Below, one piece after another: positions 13,894-21,463 of a stretch of 38,661 nt of DNA (the stretch's first letter is position 1; each line of letters begins with the position of its first letter). Location: contig NZ_CALKTQ010000174.1 in NCBI RefSeq assembly GCF_937997465.1, forward strand, positions 1 to 38,661, read 5' to 3'. The position numbers and the translations under genes were made by a program. Below the pieces are notes generated by a model. That model was not told the origin of the DNA. It saw only the letters and a program-made list of their open reading frames with translations, and did not search any database. This DNA is from an uncultured Campylobacter sp. (GTDB lineage Bacteria; Campylobacterota; Campylobacteria; Campylobacterales; Campylobacteraceae).

Positions 13894-14912
13894 TTTATAA
13901 CGACAAACGTCTCACGAAATTCGTCCGAGCGGCGGGTTGAGCGGCCAAGCTTGACCCGTCGGGTCTAAACAAAACTATCGGCGATTTAAATTTAGCTCAC
14001 CCAAATTTGCTCTCAAACATCGGCACAAACGAAGACGCAAGCGTCTTTAAGATCACGGACGACATCGCGCTCGTGCAGACGCTAGACTTTATCACGCCGG
14101 TGGCGGACGATCCGTTTATATTCGGTCAGATCGCAGCCGCAAACAGCCTAAGCGACGTGTTTGCGATGGGCGGCAAGGTACTAAACGCGCTAAATATCGT
14201 CGGTTTTGACAGCTGCAACCTAAGCGGCGAAATTTTGGGCGAAATTTTACGCGGCGGGCAGGATAAGGTCGCCGAATGCGGCGGCGTGATCGTGGGCGGA
14301 CACACGATAGAGACGCAGCAGATGTATTACGGGCTTAGCGTCACGGGCGTCGTTTCGCCGAGCTCCTTTTGGTCAAACAACACCGCGCGCGAGGGCGACG
14401 CGCTCATACTTACAAAGCCGCTGGGAACGGGCATTTTAAGCACGGCGATCAAGGCCGATCTGCTAAATTTAACCCAAATCGAACAGGCCGTCGAGACGAT
14501 GCGGCAGCTAAATTTCTACGCCGTGGACGCGCTAAAAGGCATCAACGTAACGGCGGCGACCGACGTCACGGGATTTGGCTTTTTGGGGCATTTAAGCGAA
14601 ATGCTAAACGACAAAATCAGCTTTGAAATTTACCCTGATAACGTTCCCGTGATAGCGGCCGCGCGCGAGTTTGCCGATATGGGCATCATCCCCGAGGGCA
14701 GCTATAAAAACCGCGAATTTGCGAGTAAATTCGTTAGCGGCGACGCTGATATCTTGCTTTACGATGCGCAGACTTCGGGCGGATTACTGCTAGCGGTACC
14801 GCAAAGTGAGGTAAATTTGGCTCTTTCTCGTCTAAAAGAGGCGGGTTATGAGAGCTCGGTAGTCGTAGGTATAGCTAAAAAACGCGGCGAATACGGCATA
14901 AATTTACGGTAG
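13890..14912 (+). CDS. selD: Selenophosphate synthetase, itself a selenoprotein (in-frame UGA)
   Basis: Makes monoselenophosphate, the selenium donor for selenocysteine and seleno-tRNA. The conventional open frame starts only at 14007, but reading from the ATG at 13890 through the TGA at 13938-13940 gives RAAG-U-AAKLDPSG, the conserved SelD active-site loop with selenocysteine at residue 17 and the catalytic lysine at 20. The full product is 340 residues, normal for SelD. Further signatures are NIGTNEDASVFKI, the TLDFITPVADDPF metal site, ANSLSDVFAMGGK, GGHTIE, TDVTGFGFLGH and TSGGLL. A compact hairpin lies 12 nt after the UGA. The ATG overlaps the yedF stop. An automatic annotation would probably truncate this gene. 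Confidence 0.93.
13938..13965 (+). promoter_or_regulatory. UGA recoding site with SECIS-like hairpin in selD
   Basis: TGA at 13938-13940 is followed after 12 nt by GACCC (13953-13957), loop GTC, GGGTC (13961-13965). Position and a G in the apical loop fit a bacterial SECIS for SelB, though the loop is small. The stem also encodes the DPSG residues of SelD. Confidence 0.6.
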
Positions 14913-15348
14913 CCGAGCTTTAAATTTAAACGCGCAAATTTAATCAAATTTGACGGGTTTAAATTCGGTCAAATTTTGAAATATCAAGTTTAAAACGGCA
15001 AGCCCGCCAAATTTATTTATATAAACCGGCAAAGCTCCTGAGTCTATAAATTTAGTTAAATTTGAGCCGTCTAAAATACAAAAAAAGCTAAAATTCTTAA
15101 AAATGAAATTTAACTAAAATAAAAAATCATAGCAAAATAAAACAGCAAATTTACGCGTAATCCCGTGTTCAAATATCCGTAAATTTAGCTATTTGTTCGC
15201 AAACCAAATTCGTTAAATTTCTAAAATATTTACCCAAATTTTAGAGTAATCTGCAATGTATTATCAAAAATATTCCGTATTTTAAGCGAAAATATAAAAG
15301 AATTAAATTAAAACCACAATCTAATCTTAACGAAATAAAGGAGATAAA
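14913..15348. other. Intergenic region before dba-dsbI
   Basis: Very AT-rich, with many AAATTT words and no open frame of note. A TATAAA near 15293 could be the -10 box of the dba-dsbI transcript. No terminator for yedF-selD is evident. Confidence 0.45.
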
Positions 15349-15515
15349 ATGGAATTTTTATCGTTTCTCTTTCTGGCTATAGCCGTTTTTATAGCTTGGA
15401 AAAACCTGAAAAAGAGGGCTTAGCGTTTGGCGCATTTGCCGTGGGGACGGCGATTTGCTTTATTATGTTTTTCATCGCCAGCTGGACGTCCCTGCTGCCT
15501 TACGCGGCGTATTAG
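15349..15515 (+). CDS. dba: Dba-like small membrane protein, apparently frameshifted
   Basis: In C. jejuni the dsbI gene is preceded by a small hydrophobic protein gene, dba, needed for DsbI function. Here the ATG at 15349 (AAGGAG upstream) opens a frame of only 24 codons ending at TAG 15421-15423. A -1 shift, or one extra A, at AAAAAG (15409-15414) joins it to a second frame that continues as EGLAFGAFAVGTAICFIMFF to the TAG at 15513-15515. The joined 55-residue product has two membrane helices (about 3-17 and 28-45), as expected for Dba. The dsbI ribosome-binding site overlaps its last codons. A one-base deletion, a sequencing error or programmed frameshifting could explain it. Confidence 0.6.
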
Positions 15516-15524
15516 GAGGGCGTG

Positions 15525-17078
15525 ATGAGTTTTTTTAACGATAAAAATTTCGATTTTATCATGGCTAGCGTGGTCTTGCTTGTGCTTGCTATCCCCGTCG
15601 GTATCGCAAATATCTATCTTGGCTACGTCATCGGCGAGGGTCCTTGCGCGCTTTGCTGGTGGGAGCGCATCGGCATGGTCGTAGTCGGCGTCGCGGGTAT
15701 CTTGATACTGCGCTACGGACTAAAGGCATGCTACATAGCTGCCGTGCTTTTCGGCGCTACGTATGGTATTTTTATGACGCCAAGACACGCTAGCTTTAGC
15801 TTGTATAGAGACGTCGGCATGGGCTTTGGCGGCTATATATTCGGCGCGCACACCTATACGTGGGGCATTTTAGTGTACTGGGTCGTGGTTGTAGCGATGG
15901 GGCTTATGATGCTTTTTGCCAAAGATAAGGTCGTCTCTGGCGATATCTCGCGCTCGGACACTAGGATCAAGCCTCTTAGCGCATATTCTAAATTTGTTAT
16001 CGCATTAAGCCTCTTTGTGATCCTATCAAATGCCGTTCAGGCGCTCATCTCGGCAGGCATCCCTCCCTATAGTGGCAAGGGCGATCCTGAGCGTATCAGC
16101 CTAAACAACACTTGGACGTCAGGCGTTTGGAAAAGGTTCGAAAAGCCGTTTTCATTTGTCGGCGCAAACGTCGTCGAGGATCCGTTTATAGCGGGCGAAC
16201 CTAAAGATATAAGCGTCAAATTTAACTCTGATCCAAGTGCCGGCGCGTTTACGGGCGTAAAGCCTGCGCTTAGCGTGAAAAACAGCTTCCCGCTTCCTTT
16301 TGAGACAAAGGGGATTTTCGGCAAAGGCGTAACGAGCGGACTTGCGTACAACGCTAAAAACGATACTTTTGGCATCTCAAACACCGAAGGCGGAGTTTAT
16401 TTTACGGATGCGAATTTTAAAGAGATCGCTCACGCCATCATCGACAAGCCAAACGGCCGCAATATCAAAAAAGCCGTCGCATCGACATTTGTCGGCGATA
16501 TGCTGGTGACTACGGGCTTTAACAAAATAACATTCGCCGTTAAACCTGCCCAAAATGTGGACGCGTATCACGAGTGGAGATATTTTAGAGAGAGTAGCGG
16601 CGGACTCGAGTCTGCGTGGAAATTTGACCGTCCGGCGCTTTTAACGATAAGGGCGAAAAAACAATACGTCCTAACGCTCGCAAAAGACCCGCAGAGCACA
16701 TATATGTATATGATTACGGTGTCAAACGAGCGCGCTAAAAACTTGATCCTCATCAAAGTCGATAGCAAGGATAAGATGCTAAGCGGCGAAACCATCGTGA
16801 CGTCAGCCCTCGCGCTAAAAGATAAACGCGATCTAAAAGACTACTATGTCACGGCTGGCGATATCGCGGGCGGTAAGTTTTTGGTCTACTCCAAAAACTA
16901 CAACACCTTGCTCGTGATCGACCTTGCGGAGGCGAAGGTGATTGACGCCTACGCGATGCCGCAAATAGGCGATATCTCAGGCATGGCGATAAAGGGCGGT
17001 AGCATCTACGCTCTAGCTCATAAAGATGGCAAAGTAAACGTCGTAGAGCTAAACAATCCTCTGGGCGAGCAAATTTAA
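15525..17078 (+). CDS. dsbI: Disulfide bond formation protein DsbI
   Basis: Inner-membrane thiol oxidase of the DsbB superfamily with a periplasmic beta-propeller-like C-terminus, as in Campylobacter DsbI. The ATG at 15525 is preferred to the GTG at 15522 because AGGAGGG ends only four bases before it; the product is 517 residues. Helices occur near 11-33, 48-62, 65-80, 105-130 and 147-170. The redox pair is C41/C44 in CALCWWER. The C-terminal domain (about 190-517) is beta-rich. No cysteines are visible in the second periplasmic loop or in the large domain, so the second DsbB cysteine pair is missing. The gene is coupled to dba: the ribosome-binding site overlaps the dba stop. Confidence 0.85.
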   Translation: MSFFNDKNFDFIMASVVLLVLAIPVGIANIYLGYVIGEGPCALCWWERIGMVVVGVAGILILRYGLKACYIAAVLFGATYGIFMTPRHASFSLYRDVGMGFGGYIFGAHTYTWGILVYWVVVVAMGLMMLFAKDKVVSGDISRSDTRIKPLSAYSKFVIALSLFVILSNAVQALISAGIPPYSGKGDPERISLNNTWTSGVWKRFEKPFSFVGANVVEDPFIAGEPKDISVKFNSDPSAGAFTGVKPALSVKNSFPLPFETKGIFGKGVTSGLAYNAKNDTFGISNTEGGVYFTDANFKEIAHAIIDKPNGRNIKKAVASTFVGDMLVTTGFNKITFAVKPAQNVDAYHEWRYFRESSGGLESAWKFDRPALLTIRAKKQYVLTLAKDPQSTYMYMITVSNERAKNLILIKVDSKDKMLSGETIVTSALALKDKRDLKDYYVTAGDIAGGKFLVYSKNYNTLLVIDLAEAKVIDAYAMPQIGDISGMAIKGGSIYALAHKDGKVNVVELNNPLGEQI

Positions 17079-17167
17079 CCCCCGACTAAGGCAAATTCGT
17101 CCGTTTTGCGCGGGCAAGTTTGCCTCTATCCTAAATCCTCTTTAAGCTTAAATTCGGTCAAATTTTA

Positions 17168-17173
17168 TATAAT
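17168..17173 (+). promoter_or_regulatory. Probable -10 box for the nitroreductase gene
   Basis: TATAAT within AATTTTATATAATTTGG, 32 nt before the ATG. Confidence 0.45.
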
Positions 17174-17205
17174 TTGGCGTAACCATAAAAACCAAAGGAG
17201 CGAAA

Positions 17206-17835
17206 ATGAATTTTTTAGAATCGATGAAATTTCGTCATGCATGCAAGATCTTTGACGAAAGCAAGAAAATCAGCGCGGGCGAATTTGACTTTATCTTGGA
17301 GGCGGGCAGGCTAAGTCCTAGCTCGGTTGGGCTAGAGCGGTGGGACTTCGTCGTCGTGCAAAACGAGCAGCTCAGGCAAAAAATCCGCGAAGTCTCGTGG
17401 AATCAAGTGCAAATCACCTCTTGCTCGCATTTGCTGGTCATCCTTGCTAAAGTCGCCGAGGTAAAAAGCGTGGGCGAATACGTGGAGAAGATGATTGATC
17501 GCCGCGGAGATAAGGCGCCCGAGATGATTGCCGCGAGGAAGAAATTTTACGGCGATTTTTTAGAGGGACGCTTTCATCGCGATGACGAGCTAGTTTTTCA
17601 CTGGTCGAGCAAGCAGTGCTACATCGCGGCGGCAAATATGATGACCGCGGCGGCGAGCCTAGGTATCGACAGCTGCCCTATCGAGGGCTTTGACGCAGCG
17701 GCTTTAAATAAAATTTTAGGCCTTGACACGAGCAAGCAGCGCGTGTGCCTCATGGTGCCGTTTGGCTACCGCGTAAAACCGCAGCCAAAAAGATACCGCC
17801 GCGAACTAAGCGACGTCGTGAAGTGGGTTTATTAA
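17206..17835 (+). CDS. Nitroreductase-family NAD(P)H-dependent oxidoreductase
   Basis: FMN-dependent oxidoreductase of 209 residues. The N-terminal FRHACKIFDESKKIS (about 9-23) and EAGRLSPSSVGLERWDFVVVQN (about 33-54) are the FMN-binding and dimer features of the nitroreductase fold. The C-terminal half has AAANMMTAAASLGIDSCPIEGFD and the LMVPFGYRVKPQPKRYR end typical of NfsB-like enzymes. Physiological substrate unknown: quinones, nitro compounds or flavin-linked reductions are all possible. AAAGGAG precedes the ATG. The gene appears to be a single transcription unit with its own promoter and terminator. Confidence 0.88.
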   Translation: MNFLESMKFRHACKIFDESKKISAGEFDFILEAGRLSPSSVGLERWDFVVVQNEQLRQKIREVSWNQVQITSCSHLLVILAKVAEVKSVGEYVEKMIDRRGDKAPEMIAARKKFYGDFLEGRFHRDDELVFHWSSKQCYIAAANMMTAAASLGIDSCPIEGFDAAALNKILGLDTSKQRVCLMVPFGYRVKPQPKRYRRELSDVVKWVY

Positions 17836-17860
17836 ATTTAGTAGCTATGCAAATTTAATG

Positions 17861-17904
17861 CGGTCGGCGCGAGCTTTACGCGATTTTGGTGCCGACCGAG
17901 TTTT
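17861..17904 (+). terminator. Probable terminator after the nitroreductase gene
   Basis: CGGTCGGC (17861-17868) and GCCGACCG (17891-17898) form an 8-bp GC-rich stem, followed by AGTTTT. The 22-nt loop can shorten by inner pairing. Confidence 0.55.
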
Positions 17905-17985
17905 AAATTTGAGTTTTTGCTGCTAAAAATTTGACGCAAATTTAAATTTGCCGAGACGACAAAAATGAAAACGAACCGATAAAAT

Positions 17986-18255
17986 TTACGTCGGTAGAGA
18001 AAGCGTACGCCTACGGCGACTTGAAAGTACCAAGCACAGTTTGTCCGCTTTTTTAGCGATTTTGACGACTAAATTGCCGTCTGGCAAGCCATCCGTGCTA
18101 TCTGGGCCGGCCTGTAGTAAAACGCGGGCGGCGCTAGGGGTGGGATAATCATCTGTGTTAAAAAGACACCTACGCGATTGTTCCGTGCGATATTTTATCT
18201 TTTGCGAGAGAGTATTCGACCGCGCTGCATGATGGAAATTGGTATTAGATAATTA
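17986..18255 (-). pseudogene. Degenerate ankyrin-repeat gene remnant
   Basis: On the minus strand an 88-codon frame without any start codon runs from just after TAA (18253-18255) to TAA (17986-17988). It contains pieces resembling ankyrin repeats in the right order: FHHAARSN, then NTDDYPTPSAAR, then LLQAGPDS, then LPDGNLVVKIAKKAD. The matching helices between these pieces are disrupted, and other fragments appear in neighbouring frames (for example VEYSLAKDKISHGTIA). Decay by several frameshifts is likely. The ankyrin assignment is pattern-based inference. Confidence 0.4.
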
Positions 18256-18371
18256 AAGCGCAGTATTTATTTTGCGAGCGGCTTGGCAGATCTGCTCAAA
18301 TTTAAGAGGCAAAATTTAGAACAACTTCAAATTTGCCGATTTTATAAACTCCAATTTGCCGAGACTGCAAA

Positions 18372-18397
18372 TTTAGCCAAATTCAAATTTGGCTAAA
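18372..18397 (-). terminator. Hairpin overlapping the patB-like stop codon
   Basis: TTTAGCCAAATT (18372-18383) and AATTTGGCTAAA (18386-18397) are perfectly complementary. On the minus strand the stop codon TAG (18395-18393) lies inside the 5' arm, and TTT follows the 3' arm. Likely a terminator or 3'-end stabiliser, weak in T-run. Confidence 0.45.
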
Positions 18398-19502
18398 AAT
18401 TATCGCCCTGCCCGTTTAGCAGCTTATCCACGACGTAAACGGCGATCTTTTTAGCGCCGTTCATGCTGATGTGCATGCCGTCGTCCTTGCGCAGCGGCTT
18501 TTTGTCCGCGCCCTCTTTTAGATACTTGCCGTTATCGCAGATCGCGCCGCTGATATCGATGTAGCGCGCGCCGTATTTTTGCGCCGAGTCCTTATAGATC
18601 AGGTTTAGCGCCTTCATTTTTTTGTCGAATTTCTCGCTCTTCATGCACGGTACTCCCAGCCACACGACCTGCGCGCCGTGCTGCCCTGCGATCTCGTAGA
18701 TCTCGGCGATCCTGCCCTCATACGCCTCGCGCCATGCGTCGGTGCCAAAGTCTAACGCCTGCTCGTCAAAGGTGTAGCTATAAGCGTCGTTTGCGCCAAA
18801 AAGCGCGAATATCAGCAGATTTTGCGGGCGATTTTCTAGGCCTGCTAGTGCCGCTTTTAGCTCCTCGCTCCAGTCGTAAAATTTCTTATTTGTTAGCCCC
18901 GTGCTTGCTTTTGCCATATTTTTGATTGAGATTTTGCTCGTTTTTAGTGCGTTTTCAAAGCCCCAGCCAAAGCCTTGCATTATGGAGTCGCCTATCAAAA
19001 TGACGCCTAAATTTTCATTTAGCTCGATATCAAAAGCCGCGGATTTATTTGTTTTATTTGGAGCACTCGGCGTTAAATTTGACGCTATCGAGCCGTTTTT
19101 ATCTAAATTTAAAGCGGTTTTAGCGGGAGAAATTTGAGCGGTTTGCGCCGTCAAATTTACCTCTTTTACCGTGCCGATACTAGGTGTTAAATTTTGCGTA
19201 TTTTGAGCGTTTAAATTTGCGGGTTCGGTTTGCGAGGCGGTTAAATTTTGCTCCGTTTTAGCACTAGTTGCGACCTGTTTTTTATCGCCCGAAAAAGTGC
19301 TAGTAAGTTTATCGATGGCCGATTTTACGCTTTGCAAGCCATCCTCGGCCGCGTTTATAAATTTATCGCTCAGCGCCATCGCGCGCTCGTCCGTGATGAA
19401 AAAATCCTTTTGATATTTGGCTTCGTAATAGTTTGACAGCGGTCGCAAAAATAGCGCAATCAGCGTAAAAAACGCGAGAAATACCCCAAAAAACGCTCTC
19501 AT
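18393..19502 (-). CDS. SGNH hydrolase, probable peptidoglycan O-acetyltransferase PatB-like
   Basis: Periplasmic SGNH/GDSL-fold protein of 369 residues anchored by an N-terminal helix (about 4-20). Catalytic blocks are VILIGDSIMQGFGW at about 167-180 (nucleophile S173), FALFGANDAY (block III Asn) and DGMHISMNGAK near the C-terminus (catalytic Asp/His). A Thr/Asn-rich linker spans about 72-155. It contains three D/E-X-N-X-S/T sites for the Campylobacter PglB oligosaccharyltransferase: EQNLT (84-88), EVNLT (114-118) and DKNGS (134-138). The start ATG overlaps the stop of the preceding MBOAT gene (TAATG), matching the patA-patB pair. It could instead be an alginate-type acetylation partner or an esterase; pairing with MBOAT favours PatB. 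Confidence 0.75.
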   Translation of the reverse strand: MRAFFGVFLAFFTLIALFLRPLSNYYEAKYQKDFFITDERAMALSDKFINAAEDGLQSVKSAIDKLTSTFSGDKKQVATSAKTEQNLTASQTEPANLNAQNTQNLTPSIGTVKEVNLTAQTAQISPAKTALNLDKNGSIASNLTPSAPNKTNKSAAFDIELNENLGVILIGDSIMQGFGWGFENALKTSKISIKNMAKASTGLTNKKFYDWSEELKAALAGLENRPQNLLIFALFGANDAYSYTFDEQALDFGTDAWREAYEGRIAEIYEIAGQHGAQVVWLGVPCMKSEKFDKKMKALNLIYKDSAQKYGARYIDISGAICDNGKYLKEGADKKPLRKDDGMHISMNGAKKIAVYVVDKLLNGQGDNF

Positions 19503-20836
19503 TAAAATCCTTGATATATAAAGTTAGGCATACCGGACGGCATCAAAAAGTAAATAATTATCCCAAAAATCACCAAAAAAACGGCTGAAAAAAGGGCGTT
19601 TATATTCTCAAAAAATTTAACTAAAATCGGATAAACGTCAAGCGCGGCGTATAAAAATACAAAGACAAAAACGCCCGCAAACAGCGTGCAAATGGCAAGA
19701 AGCTCGCCGCCGGAGTTTCTAAAAATAGCTCTGATGTAGCGCACCGCTCCCTCAAAATCCATCGTGAAAAAGACCCAAACCATACTCACGAAAATAAACG
19801 TAAAATATCGCCCCAGCATCGCCGAGTTTAGCCATTTGCGCTCGCTAGTTAAGTTTAAAAACACGACTCCAAGGCCATGGATGAGCCCCCAGAGTAAAAA
19901 GCTAAGCCCCGCTCCATGCCAGACGCCCGAGATCGCAAAGACTAGCATCACGTTTAGCTGTGTTTGCGCCGCCGTGCCGCGACTGCCTCCCAGTGGGAAA
20001 TAGACGCACTCTTTGAAAAAATTCATAAGGCTGATGTGCCAATTTTGCCAGAAAATTTTTAAATTTCGCGCCGTAAAAGGGCGGTTGAAGTTTTGCGGTA
20101 AAACAAAGCCGCACATGAGTCCAAGCGCCGTTACGAAGTCCACGTAACCGCTAAAATCGGCGTAAAGCAGCACGCTGTAGCCAAAAAGAGCGCCTAGAAG
20201 CTGTGAGGCGGGTAGGGTGGGCGCGGCAAAAACGGGATTAATTATCTCGAAAAGATGATTTGCGACGATGAGTTTTTTAAAAAGCGCGGAGCACAAAAGC
20301 GCGAATATGGCGGGGCTAGCGCAAAAAACCTTGGTAGAGTTTAGCGTCTCGAAAAAGGGCTTTGGCCGCAAAATCGGGCCCGAAATAATCGCGGCAAAAA
20401 AGCTAAGAAAAATCAGCGTATCAATGTAGCCGAGCGCCTCTAACTCGCCCTCTCGCACGGCCTTTAGCAGCAAGATGCTCATAAACGAATAAAACGAAAT
20501 GCCAAGCGGAAGCGCGATGGTTTCAAGTCTCATGACGCCAAATTTGATCGTAAAATAGCCGCCGTATTTAAAAAACGCAAGCGCGCAAAGCACGAAAATA
20601 ACGCCGGCGGCAAACGAAATCGCGGAATCCTTGTTCTCGCTCGCCCTGGCAAAAAGAAAAATCGCCGTGCTAAAGATAAAATTTATGATTAGAAATTTAA
20701 GTCCGAACGAGGCTAAAAATAGATAAGAAAAAGCGAGTAAAACGACTTTTTGTAGGTGCGGGCGAGCGTTTAAAAAATAATAAATCGGCCAAAAAATAAA
20801 AAAGCACAAGCCAAATTCTATGGAAAAAAGATTCAT
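19502..20836 (-). CDS. MBOAT family O-acyltransferase, PatA/AlgI-like
   Basis: Polytopic inner-membrane acyltransferase of 444 residues that moves acetyl groups to the periplasmic side. Family blocks are LPLGISFYSF (109-118), LYADFSGYVD (224-233), NFNRPFTARNLKIFWQNWHISL (249-270), YFPLGGSRG (279-287) and the catalytic histidine H307 in SGVWHGAG. About ten or more hydrophobic segments are visible. The directly coupled SGNH protein downstream would complete the acetyl transfer to peptidoglycan, as in PatA/PatB. Other surface polymers cannot be excluded. The ribosome-binding site (GGCGGGAT) is imperfect. Confidence 0.82.
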   Translation of the reverse strand: MNLFSIEFGLCFFIFWPIYYFLNARPHLQKVVLLAFSYLFLASFGLKFLIINFIFSTAIFLFARASENKDSAISFAAGVIFVLCALAFFKYGGYFTIKFGVMRLETIALPLGISFYSFMSILLLKAVREGELEALGYIDTLIFLSFFAAIISGPILRPKPFFETLNSTKVFCASPAIFALLCSALFKKLIVANHLFEIINPVFAAPTLPASQLLGALFGYSVLLYADFSGYVDFVTALGLMCGFVLPQNFNRPFTARNLKIFWQNWHISLMNFFKECVYFPLGGSRGTAAQTQLNVMLVFAISGVWHGAGLSFLLWGLIHGLGVVFLNLTSERKWLNSAMLGRYFTFIFVSMVWVFFTMDFEGAVRYIRAIFRNSGGELLAICTLFAGVFVFVFLYAALDVYPILVKFFENINALFSAVFLVIFGIIIYFLMPSGMPNFIYQGF

Positions 20837-20925
20837 ATCCCGCCTAAATTTTTGCGTAATTATATAAAAAAATTATTTTGGATTAGGTTAAATTTACGTT
20901 TGACGGGAATTTAAAATTTGAGTTT

Positions 20926-20958
20926 AAAACGGCTCAAATTCGCGTCCAAATTTGAGCC
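20926..20958 (-). terminator. Probable terminator of the mod operon
   Basis: GGCTCAAATT (20931-20940) and AATTTGAGCC (20949-20958) form a perfect 10-bp stem with an 8-nt loop. On the minus strand GTTTT follows. It lies about 40 bp past the last gene of the operon. Confidence 0.6.
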
Positions 20959-20995
20959 CTAAATTTCTCGCCCTCTTGCGAAAATCAGCTAAAAT

Positions 20996-21463
20996 TTAAA
21001 GCCGCTCTATCGCCACGAGTACGTTTACAGCGTCGTTTGCAGGCTCGGCTACGTCGTTAAATCTTTTTACGACTTCGCCGTTTTTGATAATTAGAGTTTG
21101 GCGGCGGTAAAATTTCTTGCCGTCGTTCGTGGTAAAAGTTTGTAAATTTAACGGAGATTCTAGCTCAAAGTTCTCATCGCTTAAAAAGATAAAATTTGCG
21201 CCTACGCTTTGTTTAAACTCGTTCATCTTTTCTACGCTTTGAGAGCCGACGGCGATTAGCGTAAAGCCCGCAGATTCTAGCTTTGCAAGGTTTTCCTGGT
21301 AGGCTTTGCACTGAAGCGTGCAGCCCGTTAGCCCCTTTAAATCCTTTAAATTTTCAGGCAAAAACTTCCCGCTCTCGCCCATTTTCGGATATGTAAAAAC
21401 TATGCAGTTTTTGCCGCCTATTAGCTCGTCAAATTTGACCGGATTTGCGTTTATATCTTTCAT
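20996..21463 (-). CDS. Redoxin/peroxiredoxin-like protein at the end of the mod operon
   Basis: AhpC/TSA-type thioredoxin-fold protein of 155 residues. NCIVFTYPK at 19-27 is the first strand of the fold, LTGCTLQCKAYQENLAKLESAGFTLIAVGSQS (45-76) spans the active-site helix, and RRQTLIIKNGEVVKRF the later strands. The cysteines are C48 and C52 (CTLQC), one residue closer than in typical PrxQ/Bcp proteins (C-x4-C), and about 18 residues are inserted between YPK and the active site. A peroxidase or a molybdate/thiol redox role is possible. Its ATG overlaps the modB stop by four bases, so it is translated with the transporter. Confidence 0.72.
   Translation of the reverse strand: MKDINANPVKFDELIGGKNCIVFTYPKMGESGKFLPENLKDLKGLTGCTLQCKAYQENLAKLESAGFTLIAVGSQSVEKMNEFKQSVGANFIFLSDENFELESPLNLQTFTTNDGKKFYRRQTLIIKNGEVVKRFNDVAEPANDAVNVLVAIERL

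Larger units (their letters stand above)
17836..18392. other. Long intergenic region with terminator and gene remnant
   Basis: Holds a plus-strand terminator (17861-17904), a degenerate minus-strand ankyrin-like frame (17986-18255) and, at the right edge, the hairpin that overlaps the patB-like stop. Composition between 18000 and 18250 is less AT-biased than the other intergenic spacers, consistent with decayed coding DNA. Confidence 0.5.

Noticed and set aside
17961..18055. Plus-strand reading frame (KFTSVEKAYAYGDLK) in the spacer after the nitroreductase gene
   Set aside because: It overlaps the minus-strand ankyrin-like frame, which has better family resemblance, and it has no start signal.
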